64,000 nt of DNA from Neocallimastix lanati (nom. inval.) (GCA_016946835.1 JACVTC010000084.1:171501-235500), one strand, 5' to 3'; shown: positions 13,479-26,805, numbered from the stretch's first letter. Notes: generated from the sequence alone by a model not told the origin. Program-made: numbers and translations.

Positions 13479-13737
13479 TGCATAATAAAAATTGGCGAAA
13501 TGAGCCACATTCATTTATTTTTAATAATTATTTAATTATTTACTTTTTTTTTTTTTTTTTTTTATATTTATTAGTAAATTGATACCTTTTTAAATTTTTT
13601 ATTTTTTTTATTTTTTTATTATTTTTTTTTTTATAAAAAAATTAATTATTTTAATTATTAATAATTTCAAAATAATAAATTTTATAATCAAAATAAAATA
13701 AAGTAATAAAGTAAAAGTATTAACAACTATTATAAAT

Positions 13738-14409
13738 ATGAATAAAGATTTTTGTAATTTTAATGAATCAAATATATATGACAGTTTAGGAAAAGATAAA
13801 GTATGTGAATTAATTAAGAAGAATAATGTTAATGAATTAAAAAGCTTTATTGAAAAATTTGATATTTATTTAAATAAATATAATAATAATGACTTTGATT
13901 TATTAATATACGCCATTAAAAATAATGCTTCGAAAGAAATGGTAAATTATATTATTGAGAAAACTGATTATAAAAATCTTGACTACTCAATAAAAGAAAA
14001 AATTAATTTCTTCAGCTCACCATTGTTTATTGCATTATCACTTAATAATTTTCAAATTTCAGATTTATTATTAGAAAAAGGTGCAGATATAAATGCTATC
14101 CTTTGTAATAATATAGATATAATAAATGAAGAAGATGTTTCTTTATATCAAAATCCATTCAAATATTTTGATATGAATGTTAATCGTGACTGCTTTACAA
14201 GGGACTACTCTCGTGCTATTAATAGTAATGTAATTCAATATCTATGCGAAACGGAAACACTTTGTCCTCAAAATGTAAATTATATAGCAAAACATGGGTT
14301 TAATACAAATTCTATTAGGCCTGGAATTATTAAACAATTAGAAAAAAATAAGAAATATGAATATGCAAAGTTAATTTCAGAACTAATAAATGAAGGAGAT
14401 CTTGATTAA
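13738..14409 (+). CDS. Short ankyrin-repeat protein, 223 aa
   Basis: This is an intact 223-residue frame with a plausible ATG and a TAA stop. It has two to three weak ankyrin repeats. The clearest is around residues 90-125, with SPLFIALSLNNFQISDLLLE and GADINA, the classical helix-turn-helix and loop pattern. The remaining two thirds are helical-looking and only vaguely repetitive. There is no signal peptide or membrane segment. It is much shorter than its two neighbours and may be a truncated paralogue. It could also be a complete small member of a family in which single genes vary greatly in repeat number. No specific function can be assigned. It is followed 900 bp later by a third ankyrin gene on the same strand. 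Confidence 0.8.
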   Translation: MNKDFCNFNESNIYDSLGKDKVCELIKKNNVNELKSFIEKFDIYLNKYNNNDFDLLIYAIKNNASKEMVNYIIEKTDYKNLDYSIKEKINFFSSPLFIALSLNNFQISDLLLEKGADINAILCNNIDIINEEDVSLYQNPFKYFDMNVNRDCFTRDYSRAINSNVIQYLCETETLCPQNVNYIAKHGFNTNSIRPGIIKQLEKNKKYEYAKLISELINEGDLD

Positions 14410-14672
14410 ATTATAATTTATAAAAAAAGCACATACTCACACATTTAAAATAATAGTATTATAGTATTAAACATTTAAGTATGAAGAACGAAAAAGAAAG
14501 AGCAACAATATCCATTAAATGTGTGTTAATAAAATAAATATAATAATTTAATATATAAATTTAAATTAACTTTATATTTTTGTAGTTATAGGTATAGTTA
14601 TAAGATAATAAGGTAATATTAAAAAGCATAATATCATTAATAATTGTAAAAATTTTATTTAGTAAAAATATA

Positions 14673-14712
<40 letters not shown>

Positions 14713-15331
14713 CATTAAACTACATATTACTATATCTTGATATATCAATATATTAATAAGAAATATTAATGAAGAAAAAAAAAAATTTATTTTATATATA
14801 ATCCGTTTATATTTTATATAATATATATATTATTTTATAAATTTTAATATTTCAATTATAAATTTGTTATTTAAAAAGTTATAATATTTTAGAGGATTAA
14901 TATGATTATAAATTAAAGTTTTTGCTTTTAAATACTCTTCTTTATTCATACAAAATTTTTATTTTGGAGTATGAAAACTTTTTTTTTCATTTTTTTTATT
15001 TTTGTTCTTAACTAATATTAAAACAATTAAAACAATTAAAATTAAATATAATTGCAATATATTATAATATATTATTGTAATATATTAATAATTCAATATC
15101 AATATATTGAATATAAATATTTTTGGACATTTGAATGGTCTTTTATTATTATTTATTATTATTTATTATTAATATTTTTATTTTTATTTTTATCATTATT
15201 TTTATTATTTCTAAAAGTATAACAAAATTATTAATTTATTTAAATTTTATTTTATTTTTATATTTATTTTTATTTTTATTTTTATTTAAATTAAAATAAT
15301 AGTTAAAATCAGTATTATTTATCACAGAATA
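14410..15331. other. AT-rich intergenic region with long poly-A tract
   Basis: There is no gene here. A homopolymer A run of nearly 40 bases ends at about 14707, and ATATT and TATTTT microsatellite-like stretches follow. The end of the stretch must hold the promoter of the ankyrin gene starting at 15332. Confidence 0.55.
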
Positions 15332-18300
15332 ATGTTTATTCCTATGCAATTTAAAGATATATTATATGATATTGAAAATCGTGATTTTGATACAGATTAT
15401 TTAAGGTAATTTATATACAATTTTTAAAGAATATAATAAAACTTGAAGTTATCTTTCAATTTTAATTTTAATACCTCTTATTATATTTAATATAGATTAT
15501 TAAAGAATAGTATTAAAAATATTTATAAATCCGAAATAGTAAAAAATAGTTTTATAAATATAAAAAATTTTGAAATCGAATATAACACAATAATAATCAT
15601 TCAAGTTTATATTAAAAATGAAGATATTATTGGATTAAATAACTTTATTCATAGTAATTCTTATAATGATAAATTTACTTTGATTCCATATAATCTACTG
15701 TTAAATGTAATTGATAGTAATTTATCACCAAATATTATTAATTACATTATTAAGCTATTTAATTATAATTTAAATCATTCATATGATTCTACTATACTAC
15801 CAATTTATCTCGCTGTTAAAAACAACAATTTTACAATTGCTAATACATTACTTGACTGTGGTGCAGATATAAATCATTTAAATGATTATGGAGGAAATAT
15901 ACTTAGTTTTCTATTAGTTGAATTTCTAAATAAAGAGAATTTAAACTATATTATTGATAAAGGGATAGACATTAATTATAATTTATATCATAATAATATA
16001 AAGTCTTTATTAAGTTTTTCTAATAATTCTGATAAGGAATATGAAATTAGTAATTTCTTTAATCCAACTAAATTAAATGATGGGGTGACTGTAACATGTT
16101 TTGATTATATATTATATGAAGCTAGTAAAAGTCATAAAGACGAGAGACTAAATTTACTTGAAGAAATAATAAAATGTAAAAGTTTTAAGATAGAAAAAAT
16201 AAATAAAAAATCAATAGAATTGATTTTAAAAAATAAGTTCAATAGTATAATGGAATTATTAATTCAGTATAAACCAACATTTATTAATTGTGGATTATTT
16301 GAATTAACTCTGAAGGAAGCTTGTGAGTCTGATGATTTTTATTTTTTGAATTTTTTAATCGAAGTTATTAATAAATATAAATTATTTAAATTTTCAGATT
16401 ATAAAATAACATTAAGTACTATAATAAATATGATTATTTCTTATTCTTTTTCACACAAAAGCTATTTACTCTTAAACTCATTAAGAGGATGGACTGATGA
16501 TAGGATAATTAATGTAATTATTGATGATTTTACTATTATATATGAAGAATATAATTTATTTGATATTGATCCTTTGCATAAAGCATGTACAAATAAAGAT
16601 TATGTACTAATAGACTATTTGCTAAAACTTAATTATAATGTTAATATAAAAAATGTAAAAGGGGAAACTCCATTGATGGTATCATTAAAAAATGAAAGAT
16701 ATGACGTTGTAAAGTTATTATTAAATAATGCTAAAAATATTAATGTCAATATAGAGGATAAAAATAACGAAACTCCAATCATTTACATGATTAATAATAA
16801 ACAATCCATTAATTGTGAAATATTTAAGGAATTAATTTTTCATGGAGCAGATCTTTCATTAAAATATAAAAATAATATTCCTTTAGTAGTTGCTATAATG
16901 AAAAAAAATGTTGAATATATCAAAATTCTTCTTGAACAACCTTCATTTTCATTTAATCAATTGTACAATGGAAAAACAATAATGAGTTGGTTAATAGATT
17001 ATATCATTGATGATGAAAAAATTTATGACTTTTTATTTGAAAAAAAAGCATATATTGATTTTGAATATGTTAATAACATGCCACGTAGCAAAGCTTCATT
17101 AATAGAAAAAAATTTGGGTTTAATAAAATCCATTTCAAAATTTGGCTTTTATACAAATCAATTTGGAGGCAGTCGTATCGTACATATCAAAACCCCTGTA
17201 ATCTTTTTCTTAAATATTACAAAAAATAATATTGCACTTAAAATTATTGATAATAATATGTCGTTAATTGAAGAAAAAGACGAAGAAGGAATGACCCCCA
17301 TTTTTCATACAATTAGAGGAAGTAATCAAAAATTATTTAATATATTATTGAATAAATATCATGCGGATATTAATGTTAAAAATAAGAATGGTAAAACCCC
17401 ATTATCATATACAATATCATTAACAAAAACTAAATGCGACAATAATCGAAAGAAAATCCTTTCTATATTAAAAGAGAAAGGAACTGTAAACCTATCAACT
17501 CAACAAAATGTCAAAATTAATGAAAATAAGAAACTAGATTTAAATAATAATCTTAAATATGATAATGAAAATAAAAAATTAAATAATCTTAAAAAGAAAA
17601 AAAGTTTGAAACAGATTAAGGAAGAACAGTTAATACAAGAAAAACCAACATACATCAATGAAGCTATACATAATAAAGTAAATATTAATTCCTATCTTGA
17701 TAGTGGTACAATGATAGATCCAACACAAAATAATACTGATTCTTTACTAATAAAAGTTGATGATGACGATGATGACAAGGACGGTAATGTAATTCTTGAT
17801 AAAAAAGATTTTTATGAATATATTAATAGATATAATAATGATGACGATGATGATGATTCAGTGGATTCATTTGAACTTAATCTGGAAGATGATATTTATA
17901 AAAATGAATTTATTAGTAATAATATATTATCTTTGTCAAATAGTGATGAAAATATTTATGATGATGAAACAAGTTCAAAAATTTCTGTCAAAAATAGCGT
18001 TCCGGAAAAGAATAATAATATTACAACTAGTATCGATCATGATAATAATATTTTAATTCAAAATCAAAGTAATAATGAAGAAAATAATAAAGAAAATATT
18101 GAAATCCCTAGTCAACATTGTATTGAAGAAAGTACTGAAACACCTCTCCAAGTTGATAAAATAAAAGATATTGAACACTATCCAGAATTGCATATTTCTT
18201 GTTTATGTGAACAAATTGATTTTATTAGACTATTCATTAATGATTACCTTTTTGATATTAATGAAACTTGTCAAGATGGCTCAACTCCCATTTTTATTTC

Positions 18301-18892
18301 AATTAAATTTGGTAAAATTAAAAGTATTAAAGAATTATTAAGTCATCATCCAGATCTAACAATACCTGATAATAATGGAGAAACGCCAATATCCTATTTA
18401 TTAAAACATCCTTCTCCTATAAATGATAAAATACTCGAAATCATCTTACCAGAAGTCAATATTAATATTTTATATCCACAATTTTCATCTGATGACGAAA
18501 AAGAAATATTTTATTTAATTAAACAAAACAATATCAAGGGAATTCAATTGATTTCAAAATGTAAAGATTTTAATATTGAAGAAGTCGATAAAAATGGAAA
18601 TACACCATTATTATTTGCTATAAAACAATCCTCTATAAATATAAATTTAATTGAAACTCTTTTGTTTTGTGGAGCTAATGTTAACCATATTGATAAAAAT
18701 GGTAAAATATCATTATTCTATGCCATTGAAGCATGTAATCCTGAATTAGTTAAATTATTAATAGAATATAATGTCGATATTAACTTTGTATTAAGTAATG
18801 GATTAAATCCTTTAAAATTGGCAATTAAAATGAATAATGTACCAATTGCCAAAGCAATTTTAGAGAAGAAAAAAAAGCTAATAGTAAAATAA
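15332..18892 (+). CDS. Large ankyrin-repeat protein, two exons, about 1156 aa
   Basis: The proposed model is exon 1 at 15332-15405 and exon 2 at 15496-18892. The 90-nt intron starts GTAATT and ends ATATAG, and the joined frame (MFIPMQFKDI...) runs straight into the long exon, which has no usable ATG of its own near its 5' end. The N-terminal 650 residues carry many degenerate ankyrin repeats, the clearest being DPLHKACTNKDYVLIDYLLK followed by GETPLMVSL. A linker of roughly 250 residues, rich in Asn, Lys and Asp with poly-Asp stretches, is probably disordered. A second ankyrin block ends the protein (GSTPIFIS, GETPISYL, GNTPLLFA, FCGANVNHID). There is no signal peptide or membrane segment, and it is likely a cytosolic protein-binding scaffold. 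The splice prediction is inference; the long frame itself is direct. Confidence 0.85.
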
Positions 18893-19120
18893 ATTAACTG
18901 GAATATAGAGTTATTTATGAATTTCAAAGTGTTTTTAATAATAGAATAAATATATTATTATTTAAATAATAATTTATGTTATTTATGTATTTCATAATTT
19001 TATAAAAGTATGAATTGTATTATATATAAGTATATATATATATATCTAAGTATTGAAATAATAATTTAATTTATATTATAATAAAAATAATAACAAAAAT
19101 GCTTTACATTATCCTGTAGA

Positions 19121-19157
<37 letters not shown>

Positions 19158-19522
19158 TAATCAAATAAAATAAATTTTCTAAAAAAAAAAAAAAAAAAAA
19201 TTATTTATTTAATTACTTATTTAATTATATAATTTTAATTTAATTTATGTAATTTTATATATAAACATAATCGTTTTAATATAATATCTATATATAATAT
19301 TGTAATTTATGATATTAATCATATAATAGTTTTATAAATTTTCTTCTAAGAAAAATATTGAGACAATAAAATATTCTAAATTATTAATAATTTTTCTTCT
19401 CATTATAATTTTCTTAAAGGTTACTATATTATTTTATTAATATTTTCTGTTTGATAGGTAGTTTGTTATACTAATGAACTTCTTTTCAATTACTAATAAT
19501 TCAATGATTTCCATATTTAATA

Positions 19523-19574
<52 letters not shown>

Positions 19575-19980
19575 TTTTTTCTTAATTATTATATAATAAG
19601 ATATCATTTATTATTATTATTATTGTTGTTAATATTACTAAAATATTATAATATATTTATATATTTTAATTATGATTTAATTTATTTGATGATGAATATT
19701 GATAACGCATAATATAGATTTATTTAAAACGACACTTTAAAATATTTAATAAATAAATAACACAATAAATATATAATATTATTATCATCGTTCAACATAT
19801 AATCTAATACAAATTAAAAAAAATGATATGAGTATAAAACTACATTTACTTGTAAATATAGCCATTTACCATTGAGTTTAAAGAATTCGACAGCTATTTT
19901 GCAACATTTCATTAATGATATACTCGAAAATATTCTTAAAGTCTTCATTTTTAATAATATTGTAATATCATCTTATCTTC
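18893..19980. other. AT-rich intergenic region with AT dinucleotide and poly-A tracts
   Basis: I see no gene. The stretch holds (AT)n runs near 19035 and 19120-19160, and a poly-A run of about 40 followed by poly-T at about 19529-19580. It separates convergent transcription units: the ankyrin gene from the left and the decayed peptidase gene from the right. Positions 19860-19980 read slightly less AT-rich but give no recognisable product. Confidence 0.5.
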
Positions 19981-20895
19981 AGACATGGATTCCCACTTTT
20001 TTCACCTAACAGAAACTCTTCAACACCTTCACTTTGCTGGACTTTAAATTTGAAGAAAGCAAATTTAAATAATCTTATGTTTATACGGCCATTGTTTGTT
20101 TGTTTGTTTATCCTTTGAAATCTCCTTTTTGGATAGTTTATTGACCTCTTGAATCCCTTCTTATCAGTAATATAAATAAATTTATATTACTGATCAATAA
20201 AGCATTGTGAAAATTCATCAAATTCTTCACTATCATTTTGAGTCCACTAATAATTTATCCATAAAAAAGTAATTATTGGTAATTAGTTTCATTTATTATG
20301 TTGTAAAATATAATATAATAATTAATTTTTTAGAGTAAAAAAAAAAACTTTGTTTGATTTTCAGAATAATAGTTTTCGATATAATATTTGGTTAAAGCCA
20401 TATTTAAATGAGTTTTTACAGCATACAAGCAAGTTTCACTTAATGGCAATACAGTATCTTCGACTTCATATTTATTATAATCTTCATATTCTCCATAATC
20501 TTCATAATCTTCATAATCTGTGGTTTCTTCAAAGTTATAATTGTTGTCATCATCAAGACTTCCTATTATTTCATAATAAATATAAAATATCAAAAAATGA
20601 AAAAAAAAATAATAATAATAATAAATAAATTTAATGAAAAAAAAAAGTGAATAGTTTTCATTAATATATATGAAAAAAATAATATTTATATTACTTTTAT
20701 AATATCTTTTATGTAAAGATCTCAATGAATTTTGAAGTCTTTCATGTAAATCTATAGTTGAAGGGATATTTCCTTTTTTTTCAAATGGTTGATCAAGATT
20801 ATGTAAACTATTTTTAATAAAATAGTTATGATATATATTCCCCATTGTTTGATAAATATCGACATTTTCTAATATTTTACTAATTTTTTTAAAAA

Positions 20896-20935
<40 letters not shown>

Positions 20936-22854
20936 TATTATATTTTTATTATAAAAAATATTGAAAACAATAAATCAATGAATAATATAAATATATGGAG
21001 GATTTAGGAAAATTTATAATTATTTCTAATTTTTTTTTTTCTTTCATCACATATAAAAAACCAAAAAAAATGACCACTTAGCAAAAGCGGATTTTATTTG
21101 TCAAAGTAGAAAAATTTTTCTATTTAAAAATCGATTTATAAATTAATTTATATATAAATATAAAAAAAAATTGAATTTTACAATTCCGCAACGTCAAATA
21201 AAGCATCATAATTTTTCTTTTGGAAAAGAGTACCTAGATTTTTAAAGCATGTAGGTGTTTTATTTAAAATCTTAGTATTATCATCAATATTATAACGAAT
21301 ATTGTATTTTCCAAATCTGTTTGTGAAATACATCTTCCAATTAATGTAAGGATAATTTTCATTTAATTCCTTTATAGTTGTGACCATTGAATCATCACTA
21401 ATATCATTAAAAATTAAATAGGTATATATTAGATTTTTGTAATTGCTATTTTCAATAAATCTAAATCCATATAATATAATGAACATACTTTTCTTTAGAA
21501 ATATCAAAAAGAGTTTATGTGATTTTGTAAAAGGAATTAGCTCTCTTTGAAATTTCCTTTTCACTAAGATCATATAAATCTTCCATTACAAATTCCATGA
21601 AAGAGGCATTGTCTCTACCACAATCTGGATCTTCATAACATTCCCTATCCTCATTAGAATTACATCCATCGATTGTTATAAGCATTTCATTTTCTATGGT
21701 TTCATCACCTAATGAAAATATAAAGGATGGATCATAATCATGAATTAAGCCAAGTAAATTAGTTAATCCTTCAACTGTATCGTAATTTTCTTGATTTTCT
21801 CTGAGCTTCAATTCAGTAACCATTTTGTAGGTTAATTCTTTTCTATTGTATGATTTTTTAACATTCATACAAGAATTATAGAATTTTTTTAATTTATTGA
21901 AAATCGCTTTATCACGTTCTTGATCTTCTTTACTTAAATTCTTATTGGGTTTATATTGACCTTCTAATAACTAAATTAAATTAGCCTATTTAATTAATGA
22001 GATATATATAAAGTAATGAATTAACTATTAATAACAATAATAAATTGATTTCATTTTATATATATTAATAGATAAATAATTGTTATTGAAAATTAATATA
22101 AATTTACCTTCATATTTTCTTTACTTTCATTAAGAGGATTAGCTTCTTCTACATTTTCATGTTGATTCTATCATTTTTAAAATAATCAAATAAATGATAT
22201 TTTACAAAATTTTTAAATATATAAATTACTATTTATATTTTTTTATATAAAAGAAAAAATCAAGATGCATTTAAATTTATTTCTCTATCTAATTATTTTA
22301 ATTTACGTACAATCCATCCTCCACAAGTAAATTGATAAAAGTCATCACAAGGATCAACAGAAAAATCAATACTAGTTAATATTCTTTTAGATGCTTCATA
22401 ACATTCTGATGTTAAACACTTTTGAAAATTAATTTAAAAAGAAAATTATACAAAATTAATAATAATAACTATTAGTTATTATTCAATATTTATTAAAAAC
22501 ACATTTATTAAATTGTTAAAGAAAATAATAAATAAATACTTCTTCAGTATCAGTAACATTTTCGGTTTCGGTAACCTCTTTATTGTTTTCTTCTTCTACA
22601 TTAATGGTGATTTCAATATCAGAGAGAGTTTCAATGACTTCTTGAATACCATCGTTATCTTCAGGAGAAAAAATATCTTCATCATCTGAGGAAGATTCAT
22701 CATCATTGACAAATCCTAGTGATATATCATTATTATTAAATGAGACATCATTAGTAATTTCTTTTCCTTGTGGAAGTTTCTCAACAGGTGAAGATAAAAC
22801 ATTTAAATTTATAGAAAGGAATGTAAGAATAGCAAAAATATTTTTAAAATGCAT
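19981..22854 (-). pseudogene. Decayed secreted M13 (neprilysin-type) metallopeptidase gene
   Basis: The exon at 22854-22540 gives a signal peptide (MHFKNIFAILTFLSINLNVL) and a 70-residue acidic segment. In-phase exons follow at 22418-22311 ([17 protein letters not shown], the hallmark N-terminal M13 block), 22167-22108, and one starting at 21970 (LLEGQYK, then KLKKFYNSCM, both M13-like). All have GT-AG borders. The frame then meets an in-frame TAA near 21518 and changes frame, continuing to 21178 with YPYINWKMYF. Further M13-like pieces lie at 20868-20695 and 20562-20340 (SETCLYAVKTHL, matching the conserved Cys block). A last piece near 20250-19981 has WTQNDSEEFDEFSQC, matching the WWT...F...C block. 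The zinc-binding HExxH and its flanks should lie between the last two pieces, but almost no sequence separates them. It is therefore very unlikely to encode an active enzyme. The N-terminal exons are well preserved, so a short secreted product remains possible. Confidence 0.75.
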
Positions 22855-24000
22855 CTTTTTTTGTTTCCTTTATAAATTTAATTTCTTTTATTTTTATACT
22901 TGCTATAATTCAATTTTTTTTTTTAAGAAATATCATAAAAATTTATATACAAATAATTAAAATAAAAAATAAAAATTTATATACAAATAATTAAAATAAA
23001 AAAACATTATTAATTATTACTTATTTACAAATATATTTTTAATCTTAATTTTTTATATTGCCTTTCAATATTATTTCTTTTTTTTTTTTTTTTTTTTTTT
23101 TTGGTTTTTCAATATAAGTGCTTTTTCTATCATTTTTATAGTCAATTTAAATATATGAAATTTCAAAAATTTATGGATAAAAGATTTATTTAGTTAAGGG
23201 ACGGTTTTTAAAAAAGAAATTCTTTTAATTAAATTTGTTTCAAATCTTTAGTAATTAAATAATAAATAAAGTTATTAATTTTAAAAGATTTTTAATAAAG
23301 GAAATATTTTAAACTTAATTGATTATTAAATTATTAAAGTTTAAATTCCATATCCATAAATTTTTTATTTTTGAATAATAGTTTTTATAATAGATTAAGT
23401 TTAGGTATTTTACAAAAATAAAACTTTAAAAATTAAATATCACAAAAGTTGTTGTATTTTGGTTAATTGTAGTTTAATTATTATTAAAAAATTTTAATAA
23501 ATTTTTAGTTTTAGTATATCAAATATTATACGTTCTACTTCGAAATTAATTCCGAAACTTCTTAAGTAATACAAAATGATGATTTTTTTTTTTTTTTTTT
23601 TTTTTTTTGATATTTAATTCCTTATCTATATATATTCTTCTTTTGTAAAAATAATGACTAAAACTTTTTTTTTATATCAATTATATTTTTAGGTTAATAT
23701 AAAGTTCATATTTCTATTAATAAATTTCAATTTTAACTACTTAGCTATTTTCTCAATATTTTTTTTTTTTTACTTAGGGTAAATCACATTAGAAAGATAT
23801 CTATAATTTTAGAATATGTTTTTTTTTTATAATAAATCCTTAATTTTTTAAATTAAAAAAAAAAAAAAAAAAAAAATTAGGATAAAGACCAAACTTTAAT
23901 TAATAGAAAATTTTAAAAAATAAAAAATATTAAAATGGCGTCAATATATTATTTATATTAAAAAATGTTAAGATTTTGATATATTTTATGTTTTAAATTT

Positions 24001-24273
24001 AAAACATAAAATAATATGTTTTATTAAAAAATATTCACTTAAATTTAAAACATAAAATAATATGTTTTATTAAAAAATATTCACTTAAATTTAAATTTAA
24101 ATAAAATAATATGTTTTATTAAAAAATATTCACTTAAATTTAAATTTAAATAAAATAATATGTTTTATTAAAAAATATTCACTTAAATTTAAATTTAAAT
24201 AAAATAATATGTTTTATTAAAAAATATTCACTTAAATTTAAATTTAAATAAAATAATATGTTTTATTAAAAAA
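24001..24273. repeat. Tandem repeat, about 49 bp, nearly six copies
   Basis: A unit containing AAAATAATATGTTTTATTAA and ATTCACTTAAATTTAAA repeats with spacings of 46, 50, 49, 49 and 49 bp. The last four copies are almost identical, which suggests recent expansion. Confidence 0.85.
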
Positions 24274-24337
24274 TTTCTTTTTTATTTAATAATAAAATAT
24301 CTATAATATATTACTATTGAGGTAATTTTACAATAAC

Positions 24338-24391
24338 CTTACAAAGAACATAAAAGATAGATTTTTACATCTTTCTTTTATACTTTGTAAG
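24338..24391. repeat. 54-bp hairpin
   Basis: CTTACAAAG at the left end pairs exactly with CTTTGTAAG at the right end. Inside, ATAAAAGATAGAT pairs with ATCTTTCTTTTAT with one mismatch, around a loop of about 6 nt. No gene lies nearby, so its role (MITE remnant, terminator or small-RNA precursor) is unknown. Confidence 0.6.
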
Positions 24392-26280
24392 TTACATAAT
24401 AATAATATTTAATTATAAGATAATAATAATATAAATAATAATAAAATATAAGGATAAATTTATTAAATTCAATTATTCAAATTAATTATATAATTATAGA
24501 TATGTTGTAAACATATATAAAAACATAATATAAATAAAATACACGTGACGTCAAATGTAGAATTGAAATTAATTATTAATATAAACCTTATTTATTAATA
24601 TTTTATATTGATGAATAATAAATACTGTTAAAATAATCACATTTTATTTTATATTTTTATATTATTAAAATTATATTTTTATATTCCTATATTATTATCA
24701 ATATTATATTTTTATCTTATATTAATATTTTATTCTTATATTTTTATGTTGTGTAACATTTATCTATGTGTATTAATTCATAGAATTATCACATGATTAA
24801 TTATGTAATTTTTACTATAAAAAATAATTATTTTTATTATCTTAAAAAAATGAGTTCTTTACATTAATAAAATTTATGTATTAAATAAATACAAAAATAA
24901 ATAAAGTTTATTATAAAAAAACACACATACTTTTCTCAAATAATGTATTTTTATTGATGAATGATAATAAATAAATAAAATAAATAAACAAAATATTAAA
25001 GAGTGAATATTATTATTGTGTGTATTATTCTATATAATATTAGAATATATTATTTTGTCAATTATTCCCTACTGTCATCGTCCATTTAAAATAAAATAAA
25101 TATTGATATTGATGCTTTATAAATATCATGTATCAAATTGTTGTAAAGAATTATAATTATTTTATAAAATAATTATTATTCTTTATTAATAATTAATATT
25201 TAAAGTTTATTATTTTATAAAATTTTATGAATAATTTTATTATTATTTAATTTTATTTGATAAAGCATGCCTTGGTTCAGTCATCTCTTGTTGGGAGTAG
25301 TTTTATTTAAGTTGTTATTTTATTATTAATTTTTATTTATTTATTATTTAAAAATAATTATTAAAACTATTTAATACATGTATTTAACTATTCATTTGTA
25401 AATATAAAAGTAATTATAAAGTAAATTTGGCATAAAACTTTGCAAAGAATAATTATAAAGAATTATTTTGCTTTTATATTTGTAATTCATAATAAACTAT
25501 TTAATTAATTAATTCTTTTAGAATAACTATTAAGTATTTAAAGTATTTAATATAAAGTTTAAAATAAAAATATAAAAGTATAAAATAAAATATTCATAAA
25601 ATATTAATAAAAATATAAATTTATTATAATTAATAAAATATTAATATAAAATAATAATTATTAAAAATAATTAAAAATATAATAAAATAAAATATCAATA
25701 TAAAAATAATAAAAATAATAAAAAGAAATTTATAAATTATTTAAGTTTTAACATAACATAAAATTTATTAAATTATAATAAATAATAAATTTATTATAAT
25801 CTATTAATAAATAAAAAATTTATAAATAATAAATAATAAAAAAAATATTTTTTTTATTTTATTATATTTTTATTAATTAGAAAAAAAAAAAAGAATAGTT
25901 AATAATTTATAATAATAATAATAAAATTATTAAATTTTATTATTATTATTATTATAAATTTAATAAAAAGAACTATTAATAATAATAAAAGATAAAAAGT
26001 TTTATAATTAGCAATAAAAAATAAAATAAAAATAATAATAATAAAAAAGGAGCAAATAATAAAAATAAAATAAAAAGATTGATAATAAAATATAAAAAAT
26101 AAAAAAAGAATTATTAATTGATAATTATAAAAAAGAAAATCAAATAGAAATGAAAAAATAGAACGAAGAATGAAAATAAAAAATAAAAAAAATAGATACC
26201 ACCTAAAATCATCCTAACTTTGTGCTACTTTTAACTCCCTTTTTTTATGATGTCCTCATCTTTTTTTTTTTTTTTTTTTA

Positions 26281-26600
26281 CTGAATTACTGAATTATTTA
26301 TAAATATTTCTTTTATTAAAAAAATTTATTAGTAATTTAAGATTTTTTTAAAATACTACACAGGGACTTAAAAGGTGTAAAAATGATCAATTAATTATTT
26401 AAATATTATTTTTTATTAATCTTTATAATAATTATTTTTTAATTTTAAGAGTTATATTTTAAATTATTATCCTTTACATCTTTTAAATAATTAATACTTA
26501 TTTTTATATATATAAAAAATAATATTAATTATATATATTTTAAAAAATTATAAATCGTTTAAAACGTATGATAAAGCATTTTATTTAGAATATTAAAGAT
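26281..26600. repeat. Dispersed repeat, copy 1 (copy 2 at 53680-53945)
   Basis: Shared words in the same order and strand include TTATTTATAAATAT, GTAAAAATGATCAATTAATT, ACATCTTTTAAAT, TTATTTTTATATATAT and GTGATAAA or ATGATAAAGCATTTTATTTA. The copies are clearly diverged. No coding potential is seen. Confidence 0.6.
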
Positions 26601-26805
26601 AATTTATTTTTAAAAATAAAATGTTTTATTTAATTATATATGTTAGAAAGCAAAAAAATCATTTATATTCTTATATTTAATGAGATTATTAACTACCAAT
26701 AATATTAAACTACATCATTAATTGAATATAATAAAAATGTAAAAAATTTTCATTTCGAAAACATTGATCTTTAATATTCTTTAATAAAAAATAATATTAG
26801 ATATT

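Larger units (their letters stand above)
12213..13737. other. AT-rich region between divergent ankyrin genes
   Basis: This is the shared upstream region of two divergently read ankyrin genes, so both promoters should lie here. It contains ATTT runs, a short tandem repeat at 13079-13230 and a block at 13382-13478 that recurs at 27441. I see no gene or RNA. TATA-like motifs are too common in this base composition to single one out. Confidence 0.55.
22855..26805. other. Long AT-rich gene-free region
   Basis: About 4 kb without a recognisable gene on either strand. It contains poly-T and poly-A runs (23080, 23585, 23855), a 49-bp tandem repeat (24001-24273), a near-perfect hairpin (24338-24391), an overlapping E-box/CRE word CACGTGACGTCA at 24542-24553, an isolated GC-richer island near 25265-25305, and a dispersed repeat copy (26281-26600). 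Confidence 0.55.

Noticed and set aside
20330-20845. A separate 171-aa gene
   Set aside because: Read through, it includes a Tyr/Phe-rich stretch that is better explained as a GT-AG intron (20563-20694). The flanking pieces match later parts of the M13 peptidase, so it belongs to that decayed gene.
24542-24553. Overlapping E-box and CRE word CACGTGACGTCA
   Set aside because: It is striking in AT-rich DNA, but no gene lies within reach, so a regulatory role cannot be supported.
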